Of a stretch of 45,920 bases of DNA, positions 8,517 to 19,700 are shown one piece after another. The stretch spans positions 1 to 45,920 of the forward strand of contig JAHDIP010000020.1 of NCBI GenBank assembly GCA_020630735.1, in the 5' to 3' direction. Position 1 is the stretch's first letter. Every line of letters starts with the position of its first letter. This DNA comes from Saprospiraceae bacterium (GTDB lineage Bacteria; Bacteroidota; Bacteroidia; Chitinophagales; Saprospiraceae). A program made the position numbers and the translations under genes. The notes beneath the pieces are model-generated. The model searched no databases. It saw only the letters and a list, made by a program, of their open reading frames with translations, and was not told the origin of the DNA.

Positions 8517-9665
8517 ATGCAATACTTAAAACATTTCTTATTACTCGTCTTTTGTTGTTTTGCAATGACTTGCGATACCTCAAAAAAAGTAAGTTCTAGT
8601 ACTCTTACTGGAAATTTAGAAGAACTAAAAAGCTTAATGATTGGATCTTATTCAAGTATAGAACAATCGAAGCAAGATTCTGATTTTTACGATATCAGTC
8701 TACATATGTATCCCATTTGGGAAGAAAAAAGTGCTGATAAATTTTACCTTTATGTAGAACAAGCATTAAGTACTGCACAAGATAAACCTTATCGCCAACG
8801 TATATATGAAGTTTCACAAGTTGGCCCCAACAAATTTAAAAGTGAAATTTATAAAATCAAGCAAGAGAGTCAGTATGTTGGAAAATTTAGAACACCAGAA
8901 GACTTTAACAAGCTATCTGATAACGACCTAATGATTAGAGAAGGCTGTGCGGTGTTTTTAGAAAAAGTCGGAACAGGCTACAAGGGTGCAACCAACCAAG
9001 AAGATTGTATGAGTTCGTTAAGAGGTTCTACTTATGCTACTTCAAAAGTAGAAATTTATCCTAAAAAATTGGTGAGTTGGGATCAAGGATTTGATAAAGA
9101 CGGAAAACAAGTTTGGGGTGCGACTAAAAGTGGTTATGAATTTGTGCTTCACTCTAAAACTCCTCCTCCTAATATTATTTGTGTTATTCCTCCTCCTCCA
9201 CCACCTGCCAAAGATGATCGAGGTTTTATCGTAAACGTTGGTGATCAGGTACCAAATATCAAATTCGATTTGATCGATGGAAGGACTACTAGTTTGGACT
9301 TATTAAAAGGCAAAGTGGTCATGCTTCAATTTACCGCAAGTTGGTGTAGCGTTTGCCGAAAAGAAATGCCTCATATCGAAAAAGAAATCTGGCAAGTGCA
9401 TAAGGACAAAGACTTTGTTGTCATCGGAGTAGATAAAGATGAACCGCTTGAAAAGGTAAAAGACTTTATCGCCAAAATGGAAACGACGTACCCAATCTCT
9501 CTTGATCCTGAAGCAAAAATATTTAGTCAGTTTGCTGACATCAAAAGCGGCGTTACTCGAAATGTCATTATTGACAAAAACGGTGAGATCGCATTCCTTA
9601 CTCGACTTTTCGACCCTGTCGAATTTAATGAAATGAAGGCGAAGATAGAGGAACTATTGAAGTAG
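8517..9665 (+). CDS. Lipoprotein with CpeT/CpcT-like domain fused to TlpA-like thioredoxin
   Basis: The protein has 382 residues from the ATG at 8517; an upstream in-frame TTG at 8493 is less likely because the signal peptide starts at the ATG. The lipobox is FAMTC (Cys19). Residues about 32-212 match the CpeT/CpcT family, with YVEQA, PYRQRIYEV, REGCAVFLEK, Y-x-G-x-T, SSLRGSTYATS, SWDQGFDKDGKQVWG and GYEF. In cyanobacteria this family includes phycobiliprotein lyases. A Pro-rich linker (217-230, a run of six Pro) leads to a thioredoxin/TlpA-like domain at 236-382 with TASWCSVCRKEMP (Cys277, Cys280), an intact CxxC redox site. It probably acts as a membrane-anchored periplasmic thiol reductase or thioredoxin. 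Bilin attachment is unlikely here because no phycobilisome genes are present. It is monocistronic and divergent from the propeller gene. Confidence 0.88.
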   Translation: MQYLKHFLLLVFCCFAMTCDTSKKVSSSTLTGNLEELKSLMIGSYSSIEQSKQDSDFYDISLHMYPIWEEKSADKFYLYVEQALSTAQDKPYRQRIYEVSQVGPNKFKSEIYKIKQESQYVGKFRTPEDFNKLSDNDLMIREGCAVFLEKVGTGYKGATNQEDCMSSLRGSTYATSKVEIYPKKLVSWDQGFDKDGKQVWGATKSGYEFVLHSKTPPPNIICVIPPPPPPAKDDRGFIVNVGDQVPNIKFDLIDGRTTSLDLLKGKVVMLQFTASWCSVCRKEMPHIEKEIWQVHKDKDFVVIGVDKDEPLEKVKDFIAKMETTYPISLDPEAKIFSQFADIKSGVTRNVIIDKNGEIAFLTRLFDPVEFNEMKAKIEELLK

Positions 9666-9697
9666 TTTTTTATTGAGTTAGGCAAAGGAAGAACAAC

Positions 9698-9742
9698 ATG
9701 AGTCATCCCGAACTTTCTGATCGAAAACTCGGGATGACTCAT
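9698..9742. repeat. ATCCCGAA hairpin repeat, family D, copy 1
   Basis: ATGAGTCATCCCGA (9698-9711) pairs with TCGGGATGACTCAT (9729-9742), giving a 14-bp perfect stem. It lies between convergent genes. The core and loop resemble the hairpin at 45795-45829 (both have ATCCCGAAC, TTC, GAAAA and CGGGAT in order). It may act as a terminator, although the flanking T-run is weak. Confidence 0.65.
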
Positions 9743-9784
9743 ATTGTTAATTGTTTTACTATCAATTTTCAACGTTGGATTAGT

Positions 9785-10309
9785 CTATGCTTTTCTATTA
9801 AAATTATATTCATTTCTCTTTAGCCATTCCGTTGTTCCGTCAAACTGTACTTCTTTCCGAACGATAAATGTTTCATCACCGATAATATAAATATTCCTAA
9901 TCGTTGCACTTTTGTGATCATTTCCATCTTTTCCTGAAAACTCTGTAATGATTTGAGTAGTTCCATCAAGCAACTTAGTTCGAGAGATTATTGATTTATT
10001 ATTTATTTTCGATCGGTCTTTCGATATTCTAATTTTACTTTTGCTATTTGCTTTTGGTTCATTCGGATAGGTGTAATACAAGAGTAATTTTTGGTGTTTC
10101 TTTTTCGTTTTTATCTCTAATTGACTCGGCATTGAATAAGGATTACTCGTATTGTAATCGATATAGGTCAATGTTCCGTCCCATTCTCCCATTAAATTTT
10201 GTATATCGCTTTTTTCGATAAAACGCTTGTTCGAATCTATACTTGTCTGCGCAATTAGTATAGATGACGAAAATAATACTGCCCAAATAATCAAGTTAAT
10301 TTTTTTCAT
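9785..10309 (-). CDS. Small secreted protein, possibly lipocalin-like
   Basis: This is a 174-residue protein from the ATG at 10307-10309, where a typical signal peptide begins (MKKINLIIWAVLFSSS, cleavage near LIAQ/TS). The open frame extends to 10375 but those residues are not signal-like. The mature protein begins with a MGEWDGTLTYIDY motif and continues as alternating beta-strand-like segments (KLLLYYTYP, IIGDETFIVRKEVQF, EWLKRNEYNF). This resembles small lipocalin-like or DUF1579-like beta-barrels of Bacteroidota, but no family-specific residue settles it. It is monocistronic, divergent from glgB and convergent with the CpeT-thioredoxin gene. The function is unknown; a periplasmic or extracellular ligand-binding role is a guess. 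Confidence 0.7.
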   Translation of the reverse strand: MKKINLIIWAVLFSSSILIAQTSIDSNKRFIEKSDIQNLMGEWDGTLTYIDYNTSNPYSMPSQLEIKTKKKHQKLLLYYTYPNEPKANSKSKIRISKDRSKINNKSIISRTKLLDGTTQIITEFSGKDGNDHKSATIRNIYIIGDETFIVRKEVQFDGTTEWLKRNEYNFNRKA

Positions 10310-10477
10310 TTCCATTGTTGTTTTTTGAAAGATTAATGAGTGAATCGCTATGATGTATAAAGAAATAGACAGCAATTATATCCGAAAGTTGCATCTAAGC
10401 GGGGTAGCTCCCTTCAACAAGTCTTATTATCCAAATAAAACTGTTCCGAATAAAGTCTAAAGTATCTTAATTTTGAT

Positions 10478-10485
10478 TAGCTTTG
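10478..10485 (+). promoter_or_regulatory. Candidate -7 box upstream of glgB
   Basis: TAGCTTTG fits the Bacteroidota TAnnTTTG consensus and would leave a leader of about 52 bases before the ATG at 10545. No clear -33 TTTG lies at the usual distance. Confidence 0.35.
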
Positions 10486-10544
10486 CGGTAATTTTATTAG
10501 TATTTCTTCTAATATGTAATTTATAACGAAAACGTTTACTAAGC

Positions 10545-12542
10545 ATGCAAAATAGCCAAGAAGTAGTGTTGGCTTCTCGCTTTACTGACTTTGATATCAC
10601 CCTTTTTAAGTGGGGCAAACATTATAGATTGTACGAAAAGTTAGGTAGCCATCTGATGGAAATCGACGGTCAAAAAGGAACCTACTTTGCTGTTTGGGCT
10701 CCTTCAGCTAAAGAAGTTTCTGTTATTGGTAACTTTAATCAATGGTCAGCAGGTCAGCACAAACTTTTTCCACGATGGGATGCATCTGGTATCTGGGAAG
10801 GTTTTATACCTAATATTGGTCAAGGTACGATTTACAAATATGGTATTACATCCTACAACAATCAAAAACTAACGAAAGGAGATCCTTTTGCTTTTTATTG
10901 GGAAACGCCTCCTCGTACGGCTTCGATTGTTTGGGATTTGAACTATAAATGGAACGATAATAAATGGCTAAAAAAGCGTAAAGACAATCAAAATAAGCCA
11001 CAACCCTACTCTATTTACGAAGTTCATTTAGGTTCTTGGAAACGAAAAATATATGATGGCAATCATTCGTTAACTTATAAGGAACATGCGGTAGATTTAG
11101 TAAACTATGTTAAGGATTTAGGTTTTTCACATGTTGAGTTGATGCCTATTGCAGAACATCCATACGATCCTTCTTGGGGATATCAAGTGACAGGCTATTA
11201 TGCTCCTACAAGTCGATTTGGGACACCAGAAGAGTTTATGTTTTTGATGGACGCCTTTCATCAGGCTGATATCGGTGTTATTTTGGATTGGGTGCCTTCG
11301 CATTTCCCTTCTGATGCGCATGGCTTGGCTAATTTCGATGGTACACATTTGTATGAACATGCTGACCCTCGCCAAGGTTTTCATCCAGATTGGAAAACGT
11401 ACATTTATAATTATGGTAAAAATGAAGTGCGTGCTTTCCTCATTTCGAATGCCCTTTTTTGGTTAGATAAATATCATATTGATGGGCTTCGGGTTGATGC
11501 GGTGGCTTCGATGCTTTACCTCGATTATTCTAGAGACGAAGGTCAATGGATACCGAATAAATACGGTGGAAATGAAAACCTTGAAGCTATTTCTTTCTTA
11601 AAAGAATTTAATGAGACCGTCTACAGCGAATATCCTGATACAGTCACTATTGCAGAGGAGTCAACATCTTGGACTGGTGTTTCAAGACCTACTTATGATG
11701 GTGGTTTAGGTTTTGGGCAAAAATGGATGATGGGATGGATGCACGATACTCTCAATTATTTCAAGCGACCACCTATTTATAGACAGTTCCATCAAAACGA
11801 TATTACCTTTAGTATGATGTATGCTTATTCCGAAAATTTTATGCTACCACTTTCGCATGATGAGGTAGTACACGGAAAAGCTTCTTTAATCAATAAAATG
11901 CCAGGTGACGAATGGCAACGCTTTGCCAATTTGCGTCTATTGTATGGCTATATGTTTACGCACCCAGGTTCACATTTACTCTTTATGGGGGGCGAATTTG
12001 CCCAAACGAGCGAATGGGGACATGAGCGAGAATTGGACTGGGGCTTGCTTCAATACGACTTTCATAAGGGAATACAGTCTTGGATTCGAGACTTAAACCA
12101 AATATGTACGTCTAAACCGAGTATGTTTCACTACAATTTTGATCCAAAAGGCTTCGAATGGGTAGCCTTGAACGATCATAAAAATAGTGTACTTGTATAT
12201 CTGCGTAAGGGAGAAAACACCCACAAACCACTCTTGGTCGTTTGCAATCTGGCTGCAAAAACTATGGAGGACTACCATATCGGAGTCCCTGCAAAAGGAG
12301 AATGGAAAGAAATCTTGAATAGTGATGATAAAAAATATCAGGGTAGTGGTATATTGAATGATAAAAAAATAAAGGCTTCGACAGAACCACTTCATGCTCA
12401 AGAATATAGCATTTCAATCAAACTTGCTCCATTGGCAGTCATGATTTTTGAGCCATTAAAATTGGAAAAACCTAAAGGTAACACTACCCGAAAAAAGAAG
12501 ACGACGACCATTCGTTCAAGAAAACAAAACAAAAATAGTTAG
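10545..12542 (+). CDS. glgB: 1,4-alpha-glucan branching enzyme (GH13, CBM48)
   Basis: This 665-residue enzyme transfers alpha-1,4-glucan segments to 6-positions, making alpha-1,6 branches in glycogen. It has an N-terminal CBM48 domain (about 30-130; VIGNFNQW) and a GH13 barrel with all four conserved regions: DWVPSHFP (249-254), GLRVDAVASM (nucleophile Asp318), TIAEES (acid/base Glu371) and LSHDEVVHGK (Asp439). The hallmark FMGGEFAQTSEW follows, then a C-terminal beta domain. Length is normal. The last 25 or so residues form an unusual strongly basic tail (GNTTRKKKTTTIRSRKQ). The start ATG lies in an A/T-rich leader with a candidate -7 box. It stands alone, with no glgA, glgC or glgP beside it, but the two CBM48 proteins near 2.1-3.6 kb may bind the same polymer. 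Confidence 0.97.
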   Translation: MQNSQEVVLASRFTDFDITLFKWGKHYRLYEKLGSHLMEIDGQKGTYFAVWAPSAKEVSVIGNFNQWSAGQHKLFPRWDASGIWEGFIPNIGQGTIYKYGITSYNNQKLTKGDPFAFYWETPPRTASIVWDLNYKWNDNKWLKKRKDNQNKPQPYSIYEVHLGSWKRKIYDGNHSLTYKEHAVDLVNYVKDLGFSHVELMPIAEHPYDPSWGYQVTGYYAPTSRFGTPEEFMFLMDAFHQADIGVILDWVPSHFPSDAHGLANFDGTHLYEHADPRQGFHPDWKTYIYNYGKNEVRAFLISNALFWLDKYHIDGLRVDAVASMLYLDYSRDEGQWIPNKYGGNENLEAISFLKEFNETVYSEYPDTVTIAEESTSWTGVSRPTYDGGLGFGQKWMMGWMHDTLNYFKRPPIYRQFHQNDITFSMMYAYSENFMLPLSHDEVVHGKASLINKMPGDEWQRFANLRLLYGYMFTHPGSHLLFMGGEFAQTSEWGHERELDWGLLQYDFHKGIQSWIRDLNQICTSKPSMFHYNFDPKGFEWVALNDHKNSVLVYLRKGENTHKPLLVVCNLAAKTMEDYHIGVPAKGEWKEILNSDDKKYQGSGILNDKKIKASTEPLHAQEYSISIKLAPLAVMIFEPLKLEKPKGNTTRKKKTTTIRSRKQNKNS

Positions 12543-12826
12543 GAATGAGTAAGTAGAATAGTGCATTGATATGCTAGCAGTAATTTTTAAATGTATTATG
12601 AAAGAAATTATATATTGCATTTTTTACCATGCGTGTGCTATTGTTTAAATATTTTAGCTATTTTTGTGGGACTTTTGCATAAAAAAAGATTTTTAAATTA
12701 ATTGATCGGAAATTTTAGTTTACTTCACTACGACCATGCCTAGCCCTTTTGGATTGAAAAAAACAAATTACTATAATTTCTAAAAAAAACAAAATATCAA
12801 TTAACTATTGATAAACGACTAGTTTT

Positions 12827-13588
12827 ATGAGTATGGAATACGCCAAAAACTTCTATCCAGAAGCAAAATTAACCGGATTTACCTATGTAGACGGAACTAT
12901 TGCATTTTATAATACAATCAATTTCCTCATCCATAATAAATCAAAAGAAGATATCACGGTCCTAGATTTAGGTTGTGGAAGAGCTGCTTTTTCACATGAA
13001 TTACACAGTAATGCTCACCGATATAGAGCCGAACTTAGAAATTTTAAAGGAAAGGTAAATAAAGTAATTGGACTTGATGTAGATATCAATGCTAAAGACA
13101 ACCCTACTATTGATGAATTTCACCTTATAGATGTACATAAACCTTGGCCTGTTGCTGATGAATCAATTGACCTTATTATTTGTGATTATGTTGTAGAACA
13201 TGTAGACAATGTAGAATTTTTCTTTAATGAAGTACAACGAGTAGTAAAAAAAGGTGGTTGGATATGTATCCGAACTGTAAATTCTAATGGATACATTAGC
13301 CTTGCTGCCAAGCTTGTACCAAATAAATATCACTCTAAGGTATTATCAAATGTTCAAGATAATAGAAAGGAAGAAGACGTTTTTCCTACGGTCTATAAGT
13401 GTAATACCCGATCTAGACTTCGAAAAACATTACAAGAGATTGGTTTTGATGCGCATGTGTACACACATGAATCGGAGCCTAGTTATTTGTCTTTTTCAAA
13501 ATTATTCTACTTTATTGGAGTTGCTTACCAAAAGTTAGCACCTGCTTATTTTAAGAATATTTTATTTGCTTTTGGTCAAAAGAAATAA
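12827..13588 (+). CDS. Class I SAM-dependent methyltransferase
   Basis: This is a 253-residue soluble protein with a Methyltransf_11-type Rossmann fold. Motif I is VLDLGCGRAAF (45-55), the acidic end of strand 2 is VIGLDVD, motif IV is LIICDYVVEHVDN, and the following strand is VVKKGGWICIRTVN. The substrate cannot be deduced; many such proteins next to surface-polymer or lipid genes act on small molecules or glycans. The ATG at 12827 (MSMEY) is preceded by an A-rich leader; a second ATG two codons later is also possible. It has its own strong terminator 24 bases downstream and appears monocistronic. The 284-base region upstream shows no gene. Confidence 0.88.
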   Translation: MSMEYAKNFYPEAKLTGFTYVDGTIAFYNTINFLIHNKSKEDITVLDLGCGRAAFSHELHSNAHRYRAELRNFKGKVNKVIGLDVDINAKDNPTIDEFHLIDVHKPWPVADESIDLIICDYVVEHVDNVEFFFNEVQRVVKKGGWICIRTVNSNGYISLAAKLVPNKYHSKVLSNVQDNRKEEDVFPTVYKCNTRSRLRKTLQEIGFDAHVYTHESEPSYLSFSKLFYFIGVAYQKLAPAYFKNILFAFGQKK

Positions 13589-13611
13589 TTTAAATGATGT
13601 TATAACATAAT

Positions 13612-13647
13612 AAAAAAACGCTCGTCAAATGACGAGCGTTTTTTTTG
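13612..13647. terminator. Terminator after the methyltransferase gene
   Basis: AAAAAAACGCTCGTC pairs perfectly with GACGAGCGTTTTTTT around AAAT. It could also end transcription of the minus-strand giant gene, whose stop codon lies 75 bases to the right. Confidence 0.92.
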
Positions 13648-13680
13648 TAACCATAATTGACACGTTCTTAAACGTATGTA

Positions 13681-13728
13681 TTAGACTTTATGTCAAAATA
13701 GTTTTATGAGCTAAAGTCTATTTAATCT
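13681..13728. repeat. 47-bp near-palindromic repeat, family C, copy 1
   Basis: TAGACTTTA pairs with TAAAGTCTA across about 21 bases. The shared core ATGTCAAA-4N-TTTATGAG-N-TAAAGTCTATT-N-AATC recurs at 27387-27433. This copy overlaps the stop codon of the minus-strand giant gene (13722-13724), so part of it is coding. Confidence 0.6.
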
Positions 13729-16700
13729 TCTACTTTTACAAATTTTTCGGTAAAGTAGACTTTCGATCCAATCCGCACAGAGACGACATACATTCCTTCT
13801 GGGAAATGGCTGACATTCATTGTCTTTATGTTCTTGCCTTCAATTAGATTATATTGCGATTGAAATACTTGTCGACCTGTCAAATCAAAAATACTAACCA
13901 ATACATCTTCTCGTTCCCAATCCGATTCGAACACCATTTGTAAGGTATGTGCTGTTGGATTAGGCATTAAAAATAAACGTTGCTTATCAGGATCAAGTAC
14001 TACTGATTCTGTTTCATCTTTTCCTAAACCATCGAGAGGACAAAGAGGACCACAGCCATCAAATAGTCCATTAATTAGACCTAAAGCATCAGCTAATTGA
14101 GGATCATCATTGGCACTAGCATAAATAGCTTCTCCCATTTTATACAACTCCTGAACACGGTATCCTGCATAAGGATAAAGTATTTCTTTTTGAGAATCAT
14201 CTAAACAAAAACCTTTGAGAAGATCATCAATATGTAATGCAAAGACGTAACTTTCATTCGTCATGTTTGCATCAAAATGGAATCGATATTTGTTATTCAA
14301 CTTCATGACAATCAACTGCTGAAATAGGTCTGTTATTTGATATTCTCTTACATTACATCCTTTCCAGCCTGCATAGACATAAGGTTTGCCTGGCAAGATT
14401 CGATCAATACATCTCGGTGTTAATTTTTTCGATGATACTTTCAACCGAGCAGTACAACCAGTAGATGAAGTACATCCCATCATTTCTGCAATTAGCTCTG
14501 GATTATTGCCCCAATAAGAACTTGAGAAAGCACAAGACTCCATACAAGAGTACTCTACAATTTGTGTATGAGTCGATACATTTCCGCAATCATCAGTCGC
14601 AGTCCACATTCGAGTAATCAAACAGGTAGAAGCATTGCAATCGTCAGCTACAATTTCTTGAAAAGTAACGGCTACATTTGTCCCCATACATACATCGAAT
14701 GCTCTAATTCCAGTAGGTATTGAAGGCATTTCGCAAAAGGCAACTTCATCTTCTGGTAGTGTTCCAATAAAAACAGGTCCTTCATTATCTTCAACATAAA
14801 CCCGTTGAATGTATTCTTTCTCATTACCACAATCATCAAAGGCTCGCCATACACGTTCTAAGGTCATCATACCGCTATTACAACCATCACCTTCCATTCT
14901 TCGCTCTTCATATTCTGGCACTAAGTTACCTTCACAAACATCTCTGAATGTAGGTGTATGAGGTGCAGGTATATTTCCACAGCTTACGGTTATATCAGGC
15001 TGTGCATTATAGAAGTATGGTTCGGTATCGTCCGTAACTTTTACATACATAAACAACTCCGTTGTATTACCACAATCGTCTGTTGCTCTCCATGTACATT
15101 TATAACGTTGACGATAGCCAGTAGTAGAACAATCGTCTTCTTCAACAACTTCATCAATAAAATTCATACTTACTGTACTACAGTCATCTGTTGCAGCGGC
15201 ATCATTTACGCCAAACATATTTGGAGCAAGATTTTGACAGGCAACTTCCATTTCATCTCCATTACTCATTCCTACTAATTGAGGATTAGTAAAGTACAAT
15301 ATTGGTGGATTGTTTTCATAATAATAGGTGTGTTGTGCAGTACTACTATTACCACATTTGTCTACTGCAGTCCATGTACGAACAATTGAATAATCTTCAC
15401 CACAATCTCCAGCAATCGTTTCGGTATTGTAGTATAAGTTTACAGTAGCTCCTGGACAATCCCAAATACCTGGAATCGGAAATTCAGGATCTTCGTATGT
15501 ACAAGATAGTGTTACATCATCTGGCATAGAAATAAACTCAGGAGGTGTATTATCAACTACTTTTACAAAAATACAAAGCTCATCGGTATTACCACATTCG
15601 TCAGTAGCTATCCAACAACATTCCATTATTCGGACATAACCATCCGTATTGCAATTTCCATCTTGTACCGAAACATCTTCGAAAACGACTTGTACAGAAC
15701 TACAATCGTCTGTTACTGCTACATCTGATTCGTCTATACCTAGATCGGATAATTCTTGACATTCTACTTCTAAAGTACCACCATCTCCTATCGCTATAAG
15801 ATCAGGATTAACAAACACCAACTCAGGAGCTAATTCTATAGAGGTAATTGTTTGAACAAATGTTGCTGTATTTCCGCAAGCATCTACTGCTAACCATGTT
15901 CTTGTTTTTACATAATCATCAGGACAATCGCCATAAACAGTTTGGTCATTATACATTAAATGTAAATTATTAGAACTGCAATCATCTTCTATTTCTGGAT
16001 AACCAAATTGTGTGTCATTTCCACAAGTTACTGTAATATCTGCTGGTGTATTAACGAATGTTGGTGATTCGGTATCTACTAAATTTAGGATAAAGTAAAT
16101 GGAAGCCGAATTGCCACAAGCATCTGTTGCCGTCCATGTACATTCCATTTGTAAAATGTAACCATCCGTATTGCAATCTCCTTGACCAATCAAATTATCG
16201 TAAAATACTACATCGACAGAGTCGCAATTATCAACCACTGTTACTTCATTTAGCCCCATCGTTATATTTTCAATTTCGGTACAAGTGACGTTAATCACTG
16301 CTCCATTACCAAGACCATCTAATAAAGGATGATTAAATTCTAATGTTGGTGCTTCTGTATCTTCTTGCCATGAAAATTCACGCTGACAAGAAGCTGAATT
16401 GCCACATGCATCTAGCGCTGTATAAACACGTACTAAAATTTTATTACAACCTTGCATTAGTACTTGTTCTGAAACACTCACATCAATATTATCACAAGCA
16501 TCAGGAGCAATAGAAACATCGGTATACAATCCAGGAATACCAACTGGCAATCCATTAGCATCTAAAGTAGGATTACAACCAAATACTAGGTCACCTCCTG
16601 TACATCCAATAACAGGTGGATCAACATCTATTGTCCAAGTAAAGCTACGTTGGCAAGAAGCAACGTTACCACACTCATCAGTAACAGTATAGGTTCTGTC

Positions 16701-19700
16701 TAACGTATATGCTCCACAAGAAGCTGTATTTGTAACATCTGATGAGGTAATAGTATAAGAAGCACAATCCGAAATGACAACGACTGCATTATCATTCGCG
16801 GGAATGGTTATAGGATTACCATTGGTGTCTAAATCAGGATTGCAACCTAAATCGGTAATAGCATCTCCTTGGCAGGTAATCGTTGGTACTTGTGTATATG
16901 CTTTCCAAGTATAAGTGCGAGAACAAGAAGCTGCATTGCCACAAGCATCTGTAACGGTATACGTACGAATTAAGGTATATAAACACCCATCGTTACTTAA
17001 GTTATCTTCAGAAGATATAAATGCGCCGCCACATACTTCATCACTAACAGTGACTGCATCAAAATCAATTGGGATGTCTGTTGGTAAATTATTTGCATCT
17101 AAATCAGGATTGCACCCATAATCAGTAATCGGATCTCCATTACAAACAATGGTAGGAGGATCAACATCTATTGTCCAAACATAAGTTTTATCGCAAGAAT
17201 TGGAATTGCCACAAGCATCTGTAATGGTATACGTACGAATCAATGTCGTCTCGCAACCTTCAGTTGTAAGTATATCTGATGAAGTTAAAGTAGCGTTTCC
17301 ACAATTATCTACTCCTAGTACCACTGCATCTGCATCCGCAGGAATATCAACAGGCAATCCTTCGTCATCAAGCACAGGATTACAACCCAAATTCGTTTCG
17401 CCTAAGAAATCTTCTGTATCTTCATCAGTATCGCACGAAATCGTAGGTGCTTCTGTATCTATTGTCCAGATAAATACTCGATCGCAAGTGGCAGTATTGC
17501 CACAAAAATCATTGACTGTATACGTTCTAGTTAAAGTGAATCCACAAACACCATCACTAGACGTAACATCTGATGTTTGAATATTGACAGCTCCACAATC
17601 ATCACTTACAGTAATCGCATCATCGTTAGAAGGTAAATTGGTTGGTAAACCATCCGCATCTAAGGTTGGGTTACAAGCTAAATCTGTAATTGGGTCTCCG
17701 TTACAAACTAAAGTCGGAGGATCAACATCTATTGTCCAAATATATGTTTTATCACAAGAATTAGCATTTCCACATTCATCTGTAATTGTGTAGGTACGAA
17801 TTAATGTTGTCTCACAATCTACAGTACTCACATCATCAGTACTAGTCAAGATTGCTACACTACAATCATCGGCACTTGTTGTTACGATATCATTATCATC
17901 TGGAATATCAATAGGATAACCGTCATCATCTAAAATCGGGTTACATCCATAATTTGTTCCATTCAAGAAATCCTCTGTATCATCTTCACAAGTGATCGAA
18001 GGAGCAGTAGTATCTGTTGTCCATGTGTAAATTCGATCACAAGAAGCTGTATTACCACAAGCATCTTCAATTGTATAGGTACGTGTAAGCGTCGTCACAC
18101 AACCAGAAATCGCAGTAACATCACTTGTACTAATAGTAGTAGTACTACAATTATCTGTATTCACACTAAGTGCATCTGTATCTCGTGGCAAGTCGATAGG
18201 CAAACCATCTGCATCCAAAACTGGATTGCAGGCAAAATCCATTACATCATCTGTACAAGATATTGTAGGAAGTGTAGCGTCTGCTATTGTAAAAGTCTGT
18301 ACACAATCAAACGTACTCCCTAAAGCATCCGTAACAGTATAAGTTCTTGTTATTACTAAAGGATCATCAGTACAACCTACACCACCATTATCGACATCAT
18401 TCGATACAATTTCGAAACTTGTACAGAAATCATTTACGATAATTAAAGTAGTATCTGCAGCAGGTACTTCTGATGCACAAGCTAAATTGGCATCTGTTAG
18501 ATTAGAACAGTCAACATCCAAAGAGCAACAAGAAGCTGTAACAGTTTCAGAATAAAAACAACCATATGTATCTGTAATAGAAAAAGATACTGTAGCATTA
18601 TTATCTAAATTTAAATCAATAACGTTTGTTGTAGAAATTTGTGGGGCTCCACTATCTATAGTATAAGTATAAGGTGCAACACCTCCACTAATCGTTACTT
18701 CTACATCAACAGTTCCATCAGTATTCATCGCATCGCAATCAGGAACAGCTGTAATATCCATTTGTGCAGAAGCCAGTAAATCTCTAGAACAAGTAAAGGT
18801 ACATCCGTCACCGTCTGTTACTGTCAAACTATAGGTTCCTGCATCAGAAATTGCACCAGTTGTATTTGAGGTAGTAGCAAAACCATTTGGTCCTTCCCAG
18901 TTATAGGTAAACAGATCAGTAGGTGTTGTATTAGAAGGTAAAGCTGTAACTGAAGCGGTAAAGATTGTTGTTTCTTCTGAACAAACAGAATCGTCTCCTA
19001 ACACATCACAAGCAAAATAATCAGGTAAAGCTGTAAATGGAATATCAACTTCATCTCGCTTGGCATACCACCAAGTATTTATCGTATTTCTATTTCCAAA
19101 GTCACTCGTTGTGCCACTAGACCAAGCATGGCAAGAAGGCATACATCCATTCAATTCTGTAGTTGGAGCTAAGGTGTTAGCATCAGAAATCATACTATCG
19201 TCATAAAATAAATCAAGTGGACAAGCTCCACCATTACAAGCACTACATGGACAAGGTCGTATCGTTTCTACAAAAAATCCTACATCATTATACTCGGCAT
19301 CATGCACTGGAAAGTTGTACGTTCCTTGAGAGTAAGAGACTTTTATATTTAAGTTAGAAGCTGGAACAGGATTACCATCTGCATCTTCTCCGTTCCAAGG
19401 GATACAAGCCTCATATATATAATCTGGATCAGTAGGATTGGTGCTTATATCTGAATCATCCATTTGGTATGCCAATAAGTATTCGGGTTTTCCATCATTG
19501 ATAGAATTACCATTGATATCTATTAACACTTCAAACAAACCAGGTTTTGTAGCAGTAACGTTGATACAAAAGTCGCTAGGACCACAGCGTGTAAGCAAAT
19601 CAAGATTAGACTTAAAGTCTCCAAATTCGCCTGTTGGACAAATACCTTCATCTGGATCATTTAAAAAGACTCTTAGCTCGGCTCTTGATGCAGGGTCTTG

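Noticed and set aside
8338-8583. 81-codon minus-strand frame
   Set aside because: It runs across the family A repeat and into the start of the CpeT-thioredoxin gene, and has no protein-like features.
8517-9665. Phycobiliprotein lyase
   Set aside because: The domain resembles CpeT, but there are no phycobilisome genes and the protein is an exported thioredoxin fusion, so that function is not claimed.
16915-17793. Series of plus-strand frames opposite the giant surface gene
   Set aside because: They recur with the 270-bp repeat period and are shadows of the coding repeats on the other strand.
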